DNA from: Ricordea florida
Lineage: Eukaryota > Cnidaria > Anthozoa > Corallimorpharia > Ricordeidae
Direction: 5' to 3'
Length of the DNA: 64,000 bases
Assembly (NCBI GenBank): GCA_949710005.1
Contig: OX453272.1
Coordinates: 41,081,957 to 41,145,956, forward strand
Each line of letters opens with the position of its first letter. The first letter of the stretch is position 1. Below, piece by piece: positions 1 to 9,094 of this stretch. The translations under genes were made by a program, and so were the position numbers. The notes below the pieces were generated by a model, which was not told the DNA's origin, ran no database searches, and was given only the letters and a program-made list of their open reading frames with translations.

Positions 1-23
1 AAAATTGAACTACAACATTTATA

Positions 24-194
24 CAGTTGAACCTCATTATCTCTAGCTCGGTTATCTCGAAGTCTCCGAACTCAAACTCATTTCCCTTGGATTGTTTTTT
101 CAGTCATTTACAATCGGTTATCCTGAATCCCCGCTATCTCGAACTTATTTTTCGTTTCCTATAAGAATTCGAGACAGCGAGGTTTGACCGGCTG
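24..194. mobile_element. Tc1/pogo-like MITE in intron 2 of lectin copy 1
   Basis: A 171-bp element begins CAGTTGAACCTC and ends with the imperfect inverse GAGGTTTGACCGGCTG. It is flanked by TA on both sides (22-23 and 195-196), the target duplication expected of the Tc1/mariner/pogo superfamily. The outer sequence is typical of pogo/Tigger ends. No coding capacity. Sequence after it resumes the intron shared with the other lectin copies (compare 22505-22560). Confidence 0.6.
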
Positions 195-250
195 TAGAAG
201 CTGTTTTTCCACAAGTAACCGCTGGCGCAACGGGCTCACTAATAAACAGG

Positions 251-491
251 GCCGGGTTGTTCGAAGCAGGGTTAAGGTAACCCAGGGTTAGCGCAAAATG
301 TGATGCAGATATGACAGCTAAAAAGCACATTCGGTATAATTATTTTTAAAACAATTTGATGATTGTATACTCTGAAAAAAAAATACAGAAAGTTATGGGA
401 GAAAATGCTTTTTAAGAGGCGGCAAAAGACACCCGTGTAAAAATTTAACCCTGGCTTAGCGCTAATCGGCCTTCGCACAACCGGCTTCTGA
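251..491. mobile_element. MITE with GGCCGGGTTGTTCGAA-type ends
   Basis: A block absent from the equivalent intron of copy 3. The left end GCCGGGTTGTTCGAA is mirrored by TTCGCACAACCGGC near 470-486, and both sides carry inverted GGGTTA/TAACCC and TTAGCGC motifs. Exact borders are uncertain by a few bases. It is a non-autonomous foldback element, superfamily not assigned. Confidence 0.5.
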
Positions 492-1192
492 TGATCCAGT
501 GCATAAATCACATAGTCATAACTCACACAAAAGGTTCAGTTTTAGCAAATTTTGAAAGTCTGGAATTAAAAAAAAAGTTAAGAAGGAGAGGAACAAAAAG
601 AGAAGCAATCAGGTCAGTAAAAGGTCGAGTTTAATAACTGAGGAAAAAAATGACCAATTATTCATGAAATATTAAATAAATGGGACGAGAAGAATTAACC
701 TGCCCCATGTTGTGAACAGTTGGAAATTCTACTTTGTTAGGTTCAGCCCCTGCGCGATGGCGGACCTCGTCCGTTAAGTTTTGCCCGGCTTACAAGTCGT
801 GTTGTTTTTTGTACCCTTTTCCTTTGAATGTTTTTTGTGGAACTCCACACGGTTGTAAGTAATCATAACCTGATTGATTTCATCGTATTTGCTTACTCTT
901 TGTAACTTTCTGTATTTGTGTTTACGTTATAGCAAATCTTGCTTACTTAAGTACCACCGATGCGCGAATATTTGACACAGCTTCCATCGGAACAAGAGTA
1001 TTGGAGTGAAGATATTTCTATTCTATCGAATCACGAATAATCTGTAGGAACCGATAACTACACCACCAAATATTGTGCCCCTTCACAGTCCACTGACTAC
1101 GTTTGCCGTTGGGTAAAACTGCCCATTGTTTTGTAAAACTGTAGTTGCTGTTTATTCAATATTTGTCTTCCTCTTCCTATTTTTCTCTGTAG
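492..1192 (+). other. Intron 2 (3' part) of lectin copy 1
   Basis: Non-coding sequence leading to the acceptor TTTTTCTCTGTAG before 1193. Parts match intron 2 of copies 3-5 (for example the GACTACGTTTGCCGTTG segment near 1097). The roughly 190-210 bp MITE found at this place in copies 3, 4 and 5 is absent, which makes copy 1 an unoccupied-site allele of that insertion. No other feature seen. Confidence 0.6.
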
Positions 1193-1735
1193 TTCATCCA
1201 CATGTTTCTCTTGATCCGGGACCTATTTACGTCAAAGAGAGAAGCAACATCTCCCTTCCAAAGTGTCACGTGACAGGTTATCCATCTCCAGTGGTGACAT
1301 GGAGCAGAGCGGTTGGTCAGTTACCCCAGGGGAGGGTACAGAGTAAAGATGGTCAACTCAAGATATTTGATGTTCAGAAAGCAGATTCTGACACTTTCTT
1401 CTGTAAAGCGTCCAACCTCCTGGGAGATGCTGTAAGACACACTTTTTTGACAGTAGTCTCACTTCCTAAGTTCACTGTCAAGCCTCCTTCTAATATGACA
1501 GCATTTATCGGCCAGAATCTGACGTTAAACTGCAGCGCTACTGGTGATCCACAGCCAGTCATTGGGTGGAAGAGACACGGAGCACAACTCCCCATGGGGA
1601 GGGCCCGCAGGAATAATGGTAGGTTGATCGTAAGAGATGTGAAGGCAGAGGATGCTGGGACATACATATGTGTGGCTGTGAGTGCAGGAGTGTCTGACGT
1701 GGAGGCTGTTACTAACATTAAAGTGAATTACAGTG
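1193..1735 (+). CDS. Lectin copy 1, exon 3: two I-set Ig domains
   Basis: This exon encodes two immunoglobulin domains (Ig2, Ig3) of a collagen-Ig-fibrinogen membrane lectin; its exons 1 and 2 lie before the window. The exon runs from an AG acceptor at 1191-1192 to a GTGAGT donor at 1736. It starts with two bases of a split codon and ends with one, so both flanking introns are phase 1. Ig2 shows [17 protein letters not shown] and [11 protein letters not shown]; Ig3 shows [19 protein letters not shown] and [11 protein letters not shown]. These are the Cys, Trp and D-x-G/F-Y-x-C signatures of I-set folds. The frame is open throughout. NMT and NLT sequons suggest extracellular glycosylation. It pairs with the fibrinogen exon at 2620. 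Confidence 0.85.
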
Positions 1736-2619
1736 GTGAGTCAGAGTAATGGGTTCCTGGTTGAATGTAAGATGTAATAAGAATTTTAACTGCTTTACTG
1801 TCTAAAGTTAGCTGTTTCTCTTTACCAAAGCAGTGGTGTTTCTCGCAATCTAATTGGCTTTTGAGACTCGGAATATCGAAGGAAGTAGTGGTAAACATAA
1901 GACAACAAAAACAACTATATAGTTTACATCTAAAATTTTCCAAATGGCTTGAAATCCGTGTAGGAGTACGTTTTCGGCGAAACCGACGTAATAAATGAGC
2001 AAAGAATCTAAATTTAAGCCTCACGAAAGAATTTTTCCACATCGCCAAGGAAAAACCACGGATGTTTCACCAATGGTACTTCAATAACATTGATAGGAAC
2101 AGTATGAAGTCTGTAACGGGACTCTACAAGCACCACACATGCAGGTCATAAAGTCCATTACAGCAGTTACACCAAAACACTGGAAAAGTTCTTGTAGAAG
2201 ATTATCTTCGCTCGCCGTCTCTGTCACATGGCGATCAAAGTTTTCCGCGTTAGTTTCACAACGGCAAAGCACAGGTTCACAATTATTACACTCTCGATGT
2301 CTTAAACTTCACACACATTTTAAAAATATCCCAATGCGGATTTAGATCCTTTATTTCGTCGGTGTCGTTAGCTACTTACCATTTCATATCCAACACGCGC
2401 TCTTGGAATAATTGCTAACTATTGAAGTTTATGCTACTTATCGATCGTGATTTAAATGCTCGGATCCTGACCAGCTAGTATGTAATTTGTAAGGAATAAT
2501 TTTAAAATTCAATTGCGCTTTGCTCATTAGAAAAGGTTCTCTTTAAAGAGCCCATTTACTTTTCCAATTGGTCAAATCATTGATGTCTTAAAGCGAGACG
2601 AATTACGTTGTTATTGCAG
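1736..2619 (+). other. Intron 3 of lectin copy 1
   Basis: An 884-bp phase-1 intron from GTGAGTCAGAG to TTGTTATTGCAG. Much of it is repeated in intron 3 of copies 4 and 5 (for example 1980-2400 matches 39010-39460 and 52615-53050), showing duplication of whole gene segments. No gene recognised inside. Confidence 0.7.
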
Positions 2620-3242
2620 ATTGTTCGTCTCTGTTTAAAGCTGGCCATACTCAGAGTGGAGTGTACTCTGTAGACCCAGATGGTCAAGGAGCCTTCAATG
2701 TCTACTGTGACATGCGCACTGACGGTGGAGGTTGGACTGTGTTTCAGAGAAGACAGGATGGATCTGTTGACTTCTATCGGGGATGGAACGACTACAAATC
2801 AGGCTTTGGTCAGCTGACTGCTGAGTTCTGGTTAGGAAACGACAAGATCCACAGACTGACGGCCAGTAGAGCCAGCTCTCTACGAGTGGAGCTGGAGGAC
2901 TGGAGCGGAGTAAGGGCGTATGCTAAATATGGCAAGTTTAGTGTTGGTGATGAACAGGCAAAGTATCGACTGACAGTTGGCTCATATTCAGGATCAGCAG
3001 GAGATTCGGTAGCATACCATAATAATATGGCGTTTAGTACCAGAGACAGAGATCATGACGCGGACATCAGCAACTGTGCTGTACGATGGACTGGTGCCTG
3101 GTGGTACAAGCGCTGCCAGTACTCTAATCTAAACGGTCAATACTTAGGAAACAAACATGACCTCAAAGGAGTCCGCTGGAATAAATTTAGAAGCAATTTG
3201 TCTCTAAAGTTTAGTGAAATGAAACTGAGGCCGTCACTTTAA
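2620..3242 (+). CDS. Lectin copy 1, exon 4: fibrinogen-related C-terminal domain
   Basis: The terminal exon encodes a complete fibrinogen C-terminal (FReD) domain and stop. It begins with two bases that complete a GAT codon with exon 3, giving [10 protein letters not shown]. Hallmarks: [46 protein letters not shown] (the calcium-site region), SNCAV, GAWWY and SNLNGQYLG. In ficolins and tachylectins this domain binds acetylated sugars. The 60 C-terminal residues differ strongly from other copies, with KRCQY after GAWWY and NKF after VRW, while the first 133 are nearly invariant. No break is visible, so copy 1 is likely functional if its 5' half is intact. Confidence 0.9.
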
Positions 3243-4088
3243 AAAGTGTTTAACTGTAATCACAGCACACAACTTAAAAATTTTTTTATAAGAAGCAGTC
3301 CCATGTGAACTTATCATTTTAAGTAACTGTGTAAGTAATTCTCCACTTTAATTGCTGTGAATCTTAGCGGGAAATAACACTCTTTGTGACTGACCTTGTA
3401 GAGGTTGTACACTTTATAAATGTGGTAATTTTGAGAAGACGCAGTAGATCAGCTGCGGTAGTTGAAACAAATTTTTGATATCATCATTGACATTATCATA
3501 AATGGTCCTAAATAGAAAAAGACAACACGGACCCAAGTCGCAAAATAATTTTGTCCTCTTATGTTGAATATCTTGGCATTTACCATTGAGGAACATATTC
3601 ACGTAACTTAGTTGTTCTTAACCCAGACAAGAAACACTGGTTCAAGTTGTGTCTTGATAGCGTTTCGTCTTTGTTTTTAGTGCATATGACATTCGCGTTT
3701 AGAACAGAACGTTGAACTCAGTATGAATACAATTTTAAAGAATGTTTTACTCTCTTATTTCTAACTGTAGTATACGAGATTTTAATCTTTATAAGGAAAT
3801 ATAGACCTCACTGTTGTTGATATTTTAAATCAAAGCTCGGACCGTACTTTATATTAAATTTGGCCGCAAATTGACTTGAAATAAATGAAAAGTCCTTCTT
3901 AATTTACCGTGGACGGATTCTTTGAAGTGGAGCAAAATTGAACCCTAAGATTGATCAACAGTATTTGTAACTGTTCAATTTAACGAAAATCGAATGTGGT
4001 TTAGCGTTGTCTGTACTCTTATCGACAACGAGTACGTTTCATCACAGTGGTCAAAATGTTGTGGACTAACGAGGCGCAGCCGAGTGAG
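3243..4088 (+). other. 3' flank of copy 1, repeated after every complete copy
   Basis: Sequence from AAAAAGTGTTTAACT onward recurs after the FReD exons at 24992, 40256 and 53879. It presumably includes the 3' UTR, but I see no clear polyadenylation signal to place its end. The homology stops at about 4088, where a Penelope-like relic begins. Confidence 0.5.
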
Positions 4089-4255
4089 CGTTAGCCCTTC
4101 GTCGGAGCGATTCGCTTCGACGAAGGGCTAACGCTCGAAACGTCAGCACCTCCCTTTTACCTTACGGTGGTATAACTTACTTAATGAACTCGTTTGATTT
4201 ACCCAATTCTATGTGGTCCATGTTCCTGGTTTGATCGACGCCCGAAAATGTTACG
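4089..4255 (+). mobile_element. Penelope-like terminal relic with hammerhead-like motif
   Basis: It opens with a perfect-looking inverted pair: GCGTTAGCCCTTCGTC is mirrored by GACGAAGGGCTAACGC at 4119-4134. The plus strand then reads CGAAACGTCAGC. GACGAAGGGC...GCTCGAAACGTC has the layout of a hammerhead ribozyme core (C-U-G-A-N-G-A, helix II, GAAA, GUC) but with two substitutions in the first box. Such motifs are characteristic of Penelope-like element ends. It replaces the stretch that in other copies carries lectin exon 1, joining the 3' flank of copy 1 to the middle of intron 1 of copy 2. Confidence 0.45.
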
Positions 4256-4440
4256 TTAATACGCTATTTGGCTCCTGTACAAACACGGAAGTGGAACTTT
4301 ACTATTTTAGAATAATTAAAGACTCAAGATCACAAACATATTTGCTATCATTTGTAGGGTAAAATCAGCATCTATTGTATTCTAACGCGATACCCGTCAG
4401 GGGTTTTGTAGATTCGCCTTAATTTCCTTTTAACACAGTT

Positions 4441-5628
4441 ACAATTGTTGCTGGCGAGCCTTAGCGAGACAGCACACTATTTGAGAGGGTCAGCGGTGTT
4501 CCATATCATATGAGCGGTGAAAAATCTCGATTTTTCGGATGTCAGATTCAGGGCATGCGCAGTTTGGCGTTCTCGTTGTGTGACGTCACAATGATTTCTT
4601 CTGCACATTTCTTCACACTTCACGTCTTGCTGGCGGTTGACAAGTTCGGAAGAGTTGAAAGGGAGGGTTATTTCTTATTTCGATTGCCTACATGTTTCTA
4701 AATGCCCGTGGGAAGTATTCATCAAGGTCACGATCAGTTTAGTAATGAATCGCGAGGACGACAGGAAGTTTTAATGAGTTTGTCTGCCTTACTATGCGAC
4801 CACTTTAGGCCAATTCAGCAATGGAGGTGTGAAGAAATCGATTGCGTCTTGCTTCATGGAAATGATTTGTTCCTCGATGCACTTCAAATGGGGCCATTGC
4901 CAGATAAAGAGACTTGCCCTCTGAGTAAATTACTGCCTCCAGCTTGCCTGTCTTCAGAGATATTCGTGAAAGGTCAATTGGAAAACAGATCTGTAGTTGA
5001 AGTGAGTTCAGAGCGCATCAAGGGGAAGCACGAGGTTACTAGTTCGCCCGTTGAGGCTAAGGCTAAATCTTTGACCGTTTAGTCACAAAGTCTGTCGCCC
5101 GAGGAGGCACAAAAGTCGACCTTAGAATTTATGCAACTGTTTTGTTCCCAGAATGAACTGGACTTCTTTGTTATTGTTATTACCTTCTTGAAGTCACTTT
5201 TACCTTAAATACCTGAGAAGTGTTTATACCAAGATATATCTTACAGGTACAGTGAGCAGACGCTTAAATGTCATAATGAATGTACCGGTATTCTCCGAAA
5301 TAAATTGTTCTTTCTTTTCTAATACTGATGTCGCAGTTTCAATTATGTCCTAACAGTATTTCACACCATTTACATTACATACACTTCTTTTGAATTCAGA
5401 ACTTCCCTTTAAAAATAACACGATAATTGTAGAAATGTTCCAAAAACACGCTTTGAAAACATACCAAAGCGTTAGAGCATAAATAAACAGTTGCCACCAT
5501 ATTTCCTTCCAAATACCACCATCTTTTTAGTACGGGAATATCCAGAGAATCTTGAACTAACCTAATTTTCTTCCCTCCTCTATTCCAAACCACTTTCCCT
5601 CACCAGCACTCACTTTCACGTTGAAATT
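4441..5628. mobile_element. Unclassified insertion in intron 1 remnant of copy 2
   Basis: Intron-1 sequence shared with copies 3-6 is interrupted here: it matches up to about 4440 (AATTTCCTTTTAACA) and resumes at about 5629 (TTATAAGATTATAAACTG). The 1.19-kb insert carries the short ORF at 4702-5082. I could not define terminal repeats, so the class is unknown. Confidence 0.5.
4702..5082 (+). pseudogene. Fragment of a transposon-borne protein with HQG...F...SRGRQ motif
   Basis: A 126-codon open frame starting MPVGSIHQGHDQFSNE. The pattern GS-x-HQG-x-x-x-FS-x-x-SRG-x-Q-x-x-x-x-SL-x-AL resembles the N-terminus of papain-fold or C76-type peptidase-like proteins carried by some eukaryotic mobile elements. 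Here the position after RGRQ where a catalytic Cys normally sits reads EV, so it is probably inactive. The first in-frame Met was taken. It lies inside an insertion in a dead lectin copy. The family assignment is from memory and tentative. Confidence 0.3.
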
Positions 5629-5990
5629 TCTAGTTATAAGATTATAAACTGAATACGCATAGGGTTTGTTCCTTGGGCAGCACTGGGACATCGCCAGTAT
5701 TAAACTCGTGCCTTTAACATCTTTGTTGGAGTAGGTTTTCTTTGTTTTCTTTTTTATGTGTTATGATGAGGGCATCTGTTCGATTTCTTTTCAGTGTAAC
5801 GTCATTTAATGATGACATTGTCCATAGCCGACGAAGGAACAACCACATTGATCCTGCATGCGATTAACGATGACGGTGAAAATACTGTAGTTTGTTGTCC
5901 TTTGCTAAAATAATGTTTTTTGCACAAACCCCATAAGCTGCATAGCTCTATCGTATTTACTCGAGTAAACGTCGCGGCTCTTATTAAATT

Positions 5991-6435
5991 GGGGCCAGAG
6001 GAGAAAAAGGAGCCCGGGGAAGAAGAGGTCAAAGAGGATGGCATGGTAAAAGTGGACAACAAGGAATTATGGGACCTGTAGGCTTAAAAGGAGAAACTGG
6101 ACTCAAAGGTGAAAAAGGAAACACTGGGGCGCGTGGCATGCCGGGAATAAAAGGGGAGCCTGGCGAGTCGATTTCTGCTCCTGTTGTCATTGCTGCTCCT
6201 TCGTTAAAGACAGTCAATTAAAGCGAGTCTGCGTTATTTCAGTGTTCAGTCAGCGGTAACTCTGAGCCCGCAGTAGCATGGACCAAGCAGGGTAGCCAGA
6301 CGGTCATAAATGGATCAACGGCCTCACGTGAACTGCATTTAATGAACACGACAGCAAATGATTCAGGGTTGTACCAGTGCACAGCGACAAACATCTTAGG
6401 AAAGGCGAAGGGCTTGGTGCGACTGACTGTGAATG
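5991..6435 (+). pseudogene. Lectin copy 2, exon 2 remnant (collagen plus Ig1)
   Basis: It encodes Gly-X-Y repeats and an Ig1 domain matching exon 2 of the intact copies, but is broken twice. The 5' half of the exon, its acceptor and some of intron 1 are missing: intron sequence ending CTCGAGTAAACGTCGCGGC runs directly into GGGGCCAGAGGAG. A TAA stop at 6219-6221 replaces the GAA of the conserved V-N-E-S. The collagen is the short variant ([11 protein letters not shown]). The donor GGTAAG at 6436 is still present. No exon 1 exists for this copy; its place is taken by the Penelope relic at 4089-4255. Confidence 0.85.
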
Positions 6436-7595
6436 GTAAGACAGAGTAATGTGATATCGTGTTTTGTTCTTTTACATTATTACGTTTTTCAAGGAAAAGG
6501 AAAGAGTGATGAAAAAAGTAAGTTAATATTCTGATTCATTTCAATGTGAATGCAAAAGAAATTGAAAAATGCCTCCCTCGACGCAACGTTGTGGTGCAGC
6601 CCTGTAAGAGCTCGAAAGTGTTTTTCCTGAGGCCACGAGAGTCCAGCTATTCCAGCAAGACAGTAATTCACTAGAGGGAGTGATGTGGGAGAAGGGGACG
6701 GGGACTAAAAGTTTCCATTTTTAGTTTTTGGGACATACAGCTGGGTAAAAAGAGAAGATAATTAACATAATTAGCCATTGCTTTATAACATGGTTATAAA
6801 TGGTACATATGATATAGCCCTTGGCGCGCATGCTTAATGATGCAAGGTACATCACGATCAGTCAAGTGTCAACAAACCACTTAAATTCAAAGATAATTGA
6901 CAACTTGTCTTTAAAACAATGAGAAATAAAAATGAACTTTGAAACTGTCACAATTCTTTAATGTCAAGTTCAAAAGATTTAAACTTCAAATTTGACAAAA
7001 TGTAACATAAACTCAAGTCGCAATCACTTTGCATAATAAATCAAAATTTTAACCCTTCTAATTTCTTAATTCGCAAAATAGTAGTCAAACCCGCATCTTG
7101 TCGAGTTTTTTATCCGGGACCCAGTAAGAAGCATATAATTCTGTTAGACTGCTGTTGAGAACTGGAAATGTAGCTCAAAAGTTGTTCTTATTGCGAAAGA
7201 CTGTACCAAGCTTTGCAAAAAAATCCTCGTTGCAGTGGCGTGACTGAATGGCCATGTTAAGTGTCTTTAACTGAAGAACTGAGCGTTGATCCCTTTTGTG
7301 CCACATTGCTTAGTAGCCCTGTGCATGCTAGTAAATTGAGTATATATGAAATGAATAATATATTTGGATTGCGTTTGAAAACGCAATTTAAAACTTTACC
7401 CTCGATGTGCGAACGCAATTTTATCAATTGTGATCCACCTGAAGTAAGAACAGGTATAACGGGAGTCAAGCACGTGACCTAGCGGTTACCGGTGCGACGC
7501 TTTTCCAGCTGTGTTTATAATGTGAGAGTAAAATCTACAATTCTTGTATCTGCTGTTTGTCAAGATTTGTCTTTCTCTTGCAATAGTTTCTGTAG
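6436..7595 (+). other. Intron 2 of pseudogene copy 2
   Basis: About 1.16 kb between the donor at 6436 and the acceptor TTTCTGTAG at 7595. Apart from its first bases it shares little obvious sequence with intron 2 of the other copies. I recognise no gene, RNA or mobile element in it. Confidence 0.4.
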
Positions 7596-8706
7596 TTCAT
7601 CCTCGTGTTTTTCTTGATCCGGGACCAATTTACGTCAAAGAAATGACCAACATCACACTGCCAAAGTGTCACGTGACAGGTTACCCATCTCCAGTTGTGA
7701 CATGGAGCAGAGCGGTTGGTCAGTTACCCCAGAGGAGGGTACAGAGTAAACATGATCAAGTTAAGATATTTGATGTTCAGAAAGCAGATTCTGACACTTT
7801 CTTCTGTAAAGCGTCCAACCTCCTGGGAGATGCTGTAAGTCACACGATTTTGACAGTAGTCTCACTTCCTAAGTTCACTTTCAAGCCTCCTTTTAAGATG
7901 ACAGCATTTATAGGCGAAAATCTGAGGTTAAACTGCAGGGCTACTGGTGATCCACAGCCAGCCATTGGTTGGAAGAGACAAGGCGCACAACTCCCCGTGG
8001 GAAGGACCCACAAGAATAATGGCGCGTTTATTATTAGTGATGTGAAAGTAGGGGATGCTGGGACATACATATGTGTGGCTGTGAGTGCAGGAGTGTTTGA
8101 CGTGGAGGCTGTTACTAACATTCATGTGGAAAAAAAAGATCGTGACCCAGATGGTTAAAGAGCCTTCAGTGTCTATTGTGACATGCGCACTGACGGTGGA
8201 GGTTGGACTGTGTTTCAGAGAAGACAGGATGGATCTGTAGACTTCTATCGGGGATGGAACGACTACAAATCAGGCTTTGGTCAGCTGACTGCTGAGTTCT
8301 GGTTAGGAAACGACAAGATCCACAGACTGACGGCCAGTAGAGCCAGCTCTCTACGAGTGGAGCTGGAGGACTGGAGCTGAGTTAGGGCATATGCTAATAT
8401 GGCAAGTTTAGCGTTGGTGATGAGCAGACGCAATATCGACTGACAGTGGGCTCATATTCAGGATCAGCGGGAAATGCGTTAGCACACCATATTAATATGG
8501 CGTTTAGTACAAAAGACAGAGATCATGACACAGAAAGCGGAAACTGTGCTGTCGTATTTACTGGTGCATGGTGGTACAGCCATAACTCAAATCTAAACGG
8601 TCAATACCTGGGAAACAAAGATGAAAACAGAGTAGTCCGCTGGCATCATTTTAGACGCAGTTTTGTCTCTTAAGTTTAGTGAAATGAAACTGAGAGCGTC
8701 ACTCTA
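7596..8706 (+). pseudogene. Lectin copy 2, Ig2-Ig3 fused to decayed FReD, intron 3 missing
   Basis: Ig2 and Ig3 are open and well preserved up to about 8130 (VEAVTNIHV). The sequence then passes through an A-rich joint directly into the FReD at DPDG, with no intron and without the first 17 or so FReD codons. The joint keeps the frame, but the next codon is TAA where intact copies have CAA. Further damage: TGA at 8378-8380 in WSG, a one-base loss at GCTAATATGG near 8395 and a shift near 8665. The FReD tail still differs from other copies (WWYSHNSN, lacking the usual Cys). It was probably made by a genomic deletion, since other introns of this copy remain. Confidence 0.85.
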
Positions 8707-8715
8707 AAAAGTGTT

Positions 8716-8717
<2 letters not shown>

Positions 8718-8748
<31 letters not shown>
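8718..8748. repeat. (TAA)n microsatellite
   Basis: About ten TAA units directly after the FReD remnant of copy 2, at the 3' end of the Penelope-like element. It may be the insertion target or tail of that element. Confidence 0.8.
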
Positions 8749-8972
8749 TCCTCGCGAAGCGAGGCCGAAGGCCGAGCGTAGCGAGGTTACTAATCGTGTC
8801 GCTTTCGGTCAGACCACGTGGCTCGCAAGCGCGAGTAAATCGAGCCGAGAGTTTTTATATATGTATATTTATATATAAAGTGTAAAAGTTGATTAATCGT
8901 AAAACAGTGCTCAATACGTGAACGTAGAGCGAAGTAGTTGTTGCGGGAGAAAAAACACACAAACAAACTACA

Positions 8973-9024
8973 GGTTTATCCCTACAAGCCTGTTTCGTGG
9001 TTGCCCACTCGTCAGGGGATTTGG
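8973..9024 (-). ncRNA. Hammerhead ribozyme, type I, minimal helix III
   Basis: On the minus strand: helix I AUCCC (9020-9016), core CUGACGA (9015-9009), helix II GUGG-GCAA-CCAC (9008-8997) with a GNRA loop, core GAAA (8996-8993), a 2-bp helix III CA/UG (8992-8991 with 8986-8985), cleavage triplet GUA, then helix I partner GGGAU (8982-8978). Self-cleavage would fall between 8983 and 8982. All core residues are canonical. It sits 70 bases downstream of the Penelope ORF on the same strand, as known for these retroelements. Confidence 0.85.
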
Positions 9025-9094
9025 TAGGAATGTCCTTTACCATCGCTTATATACAAAATAGTTATATTTACATAATAATAGAGATCGTTAAGTT

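Noticed and set aside
1374-1718. Long minus-strand frames opposite the Ig exons (also at 7840, 23548, 37796, 48148)
   Set aside because: Present only because the plus-strand exon is conserved; they carry no domain and shift with the sense-strand changes.
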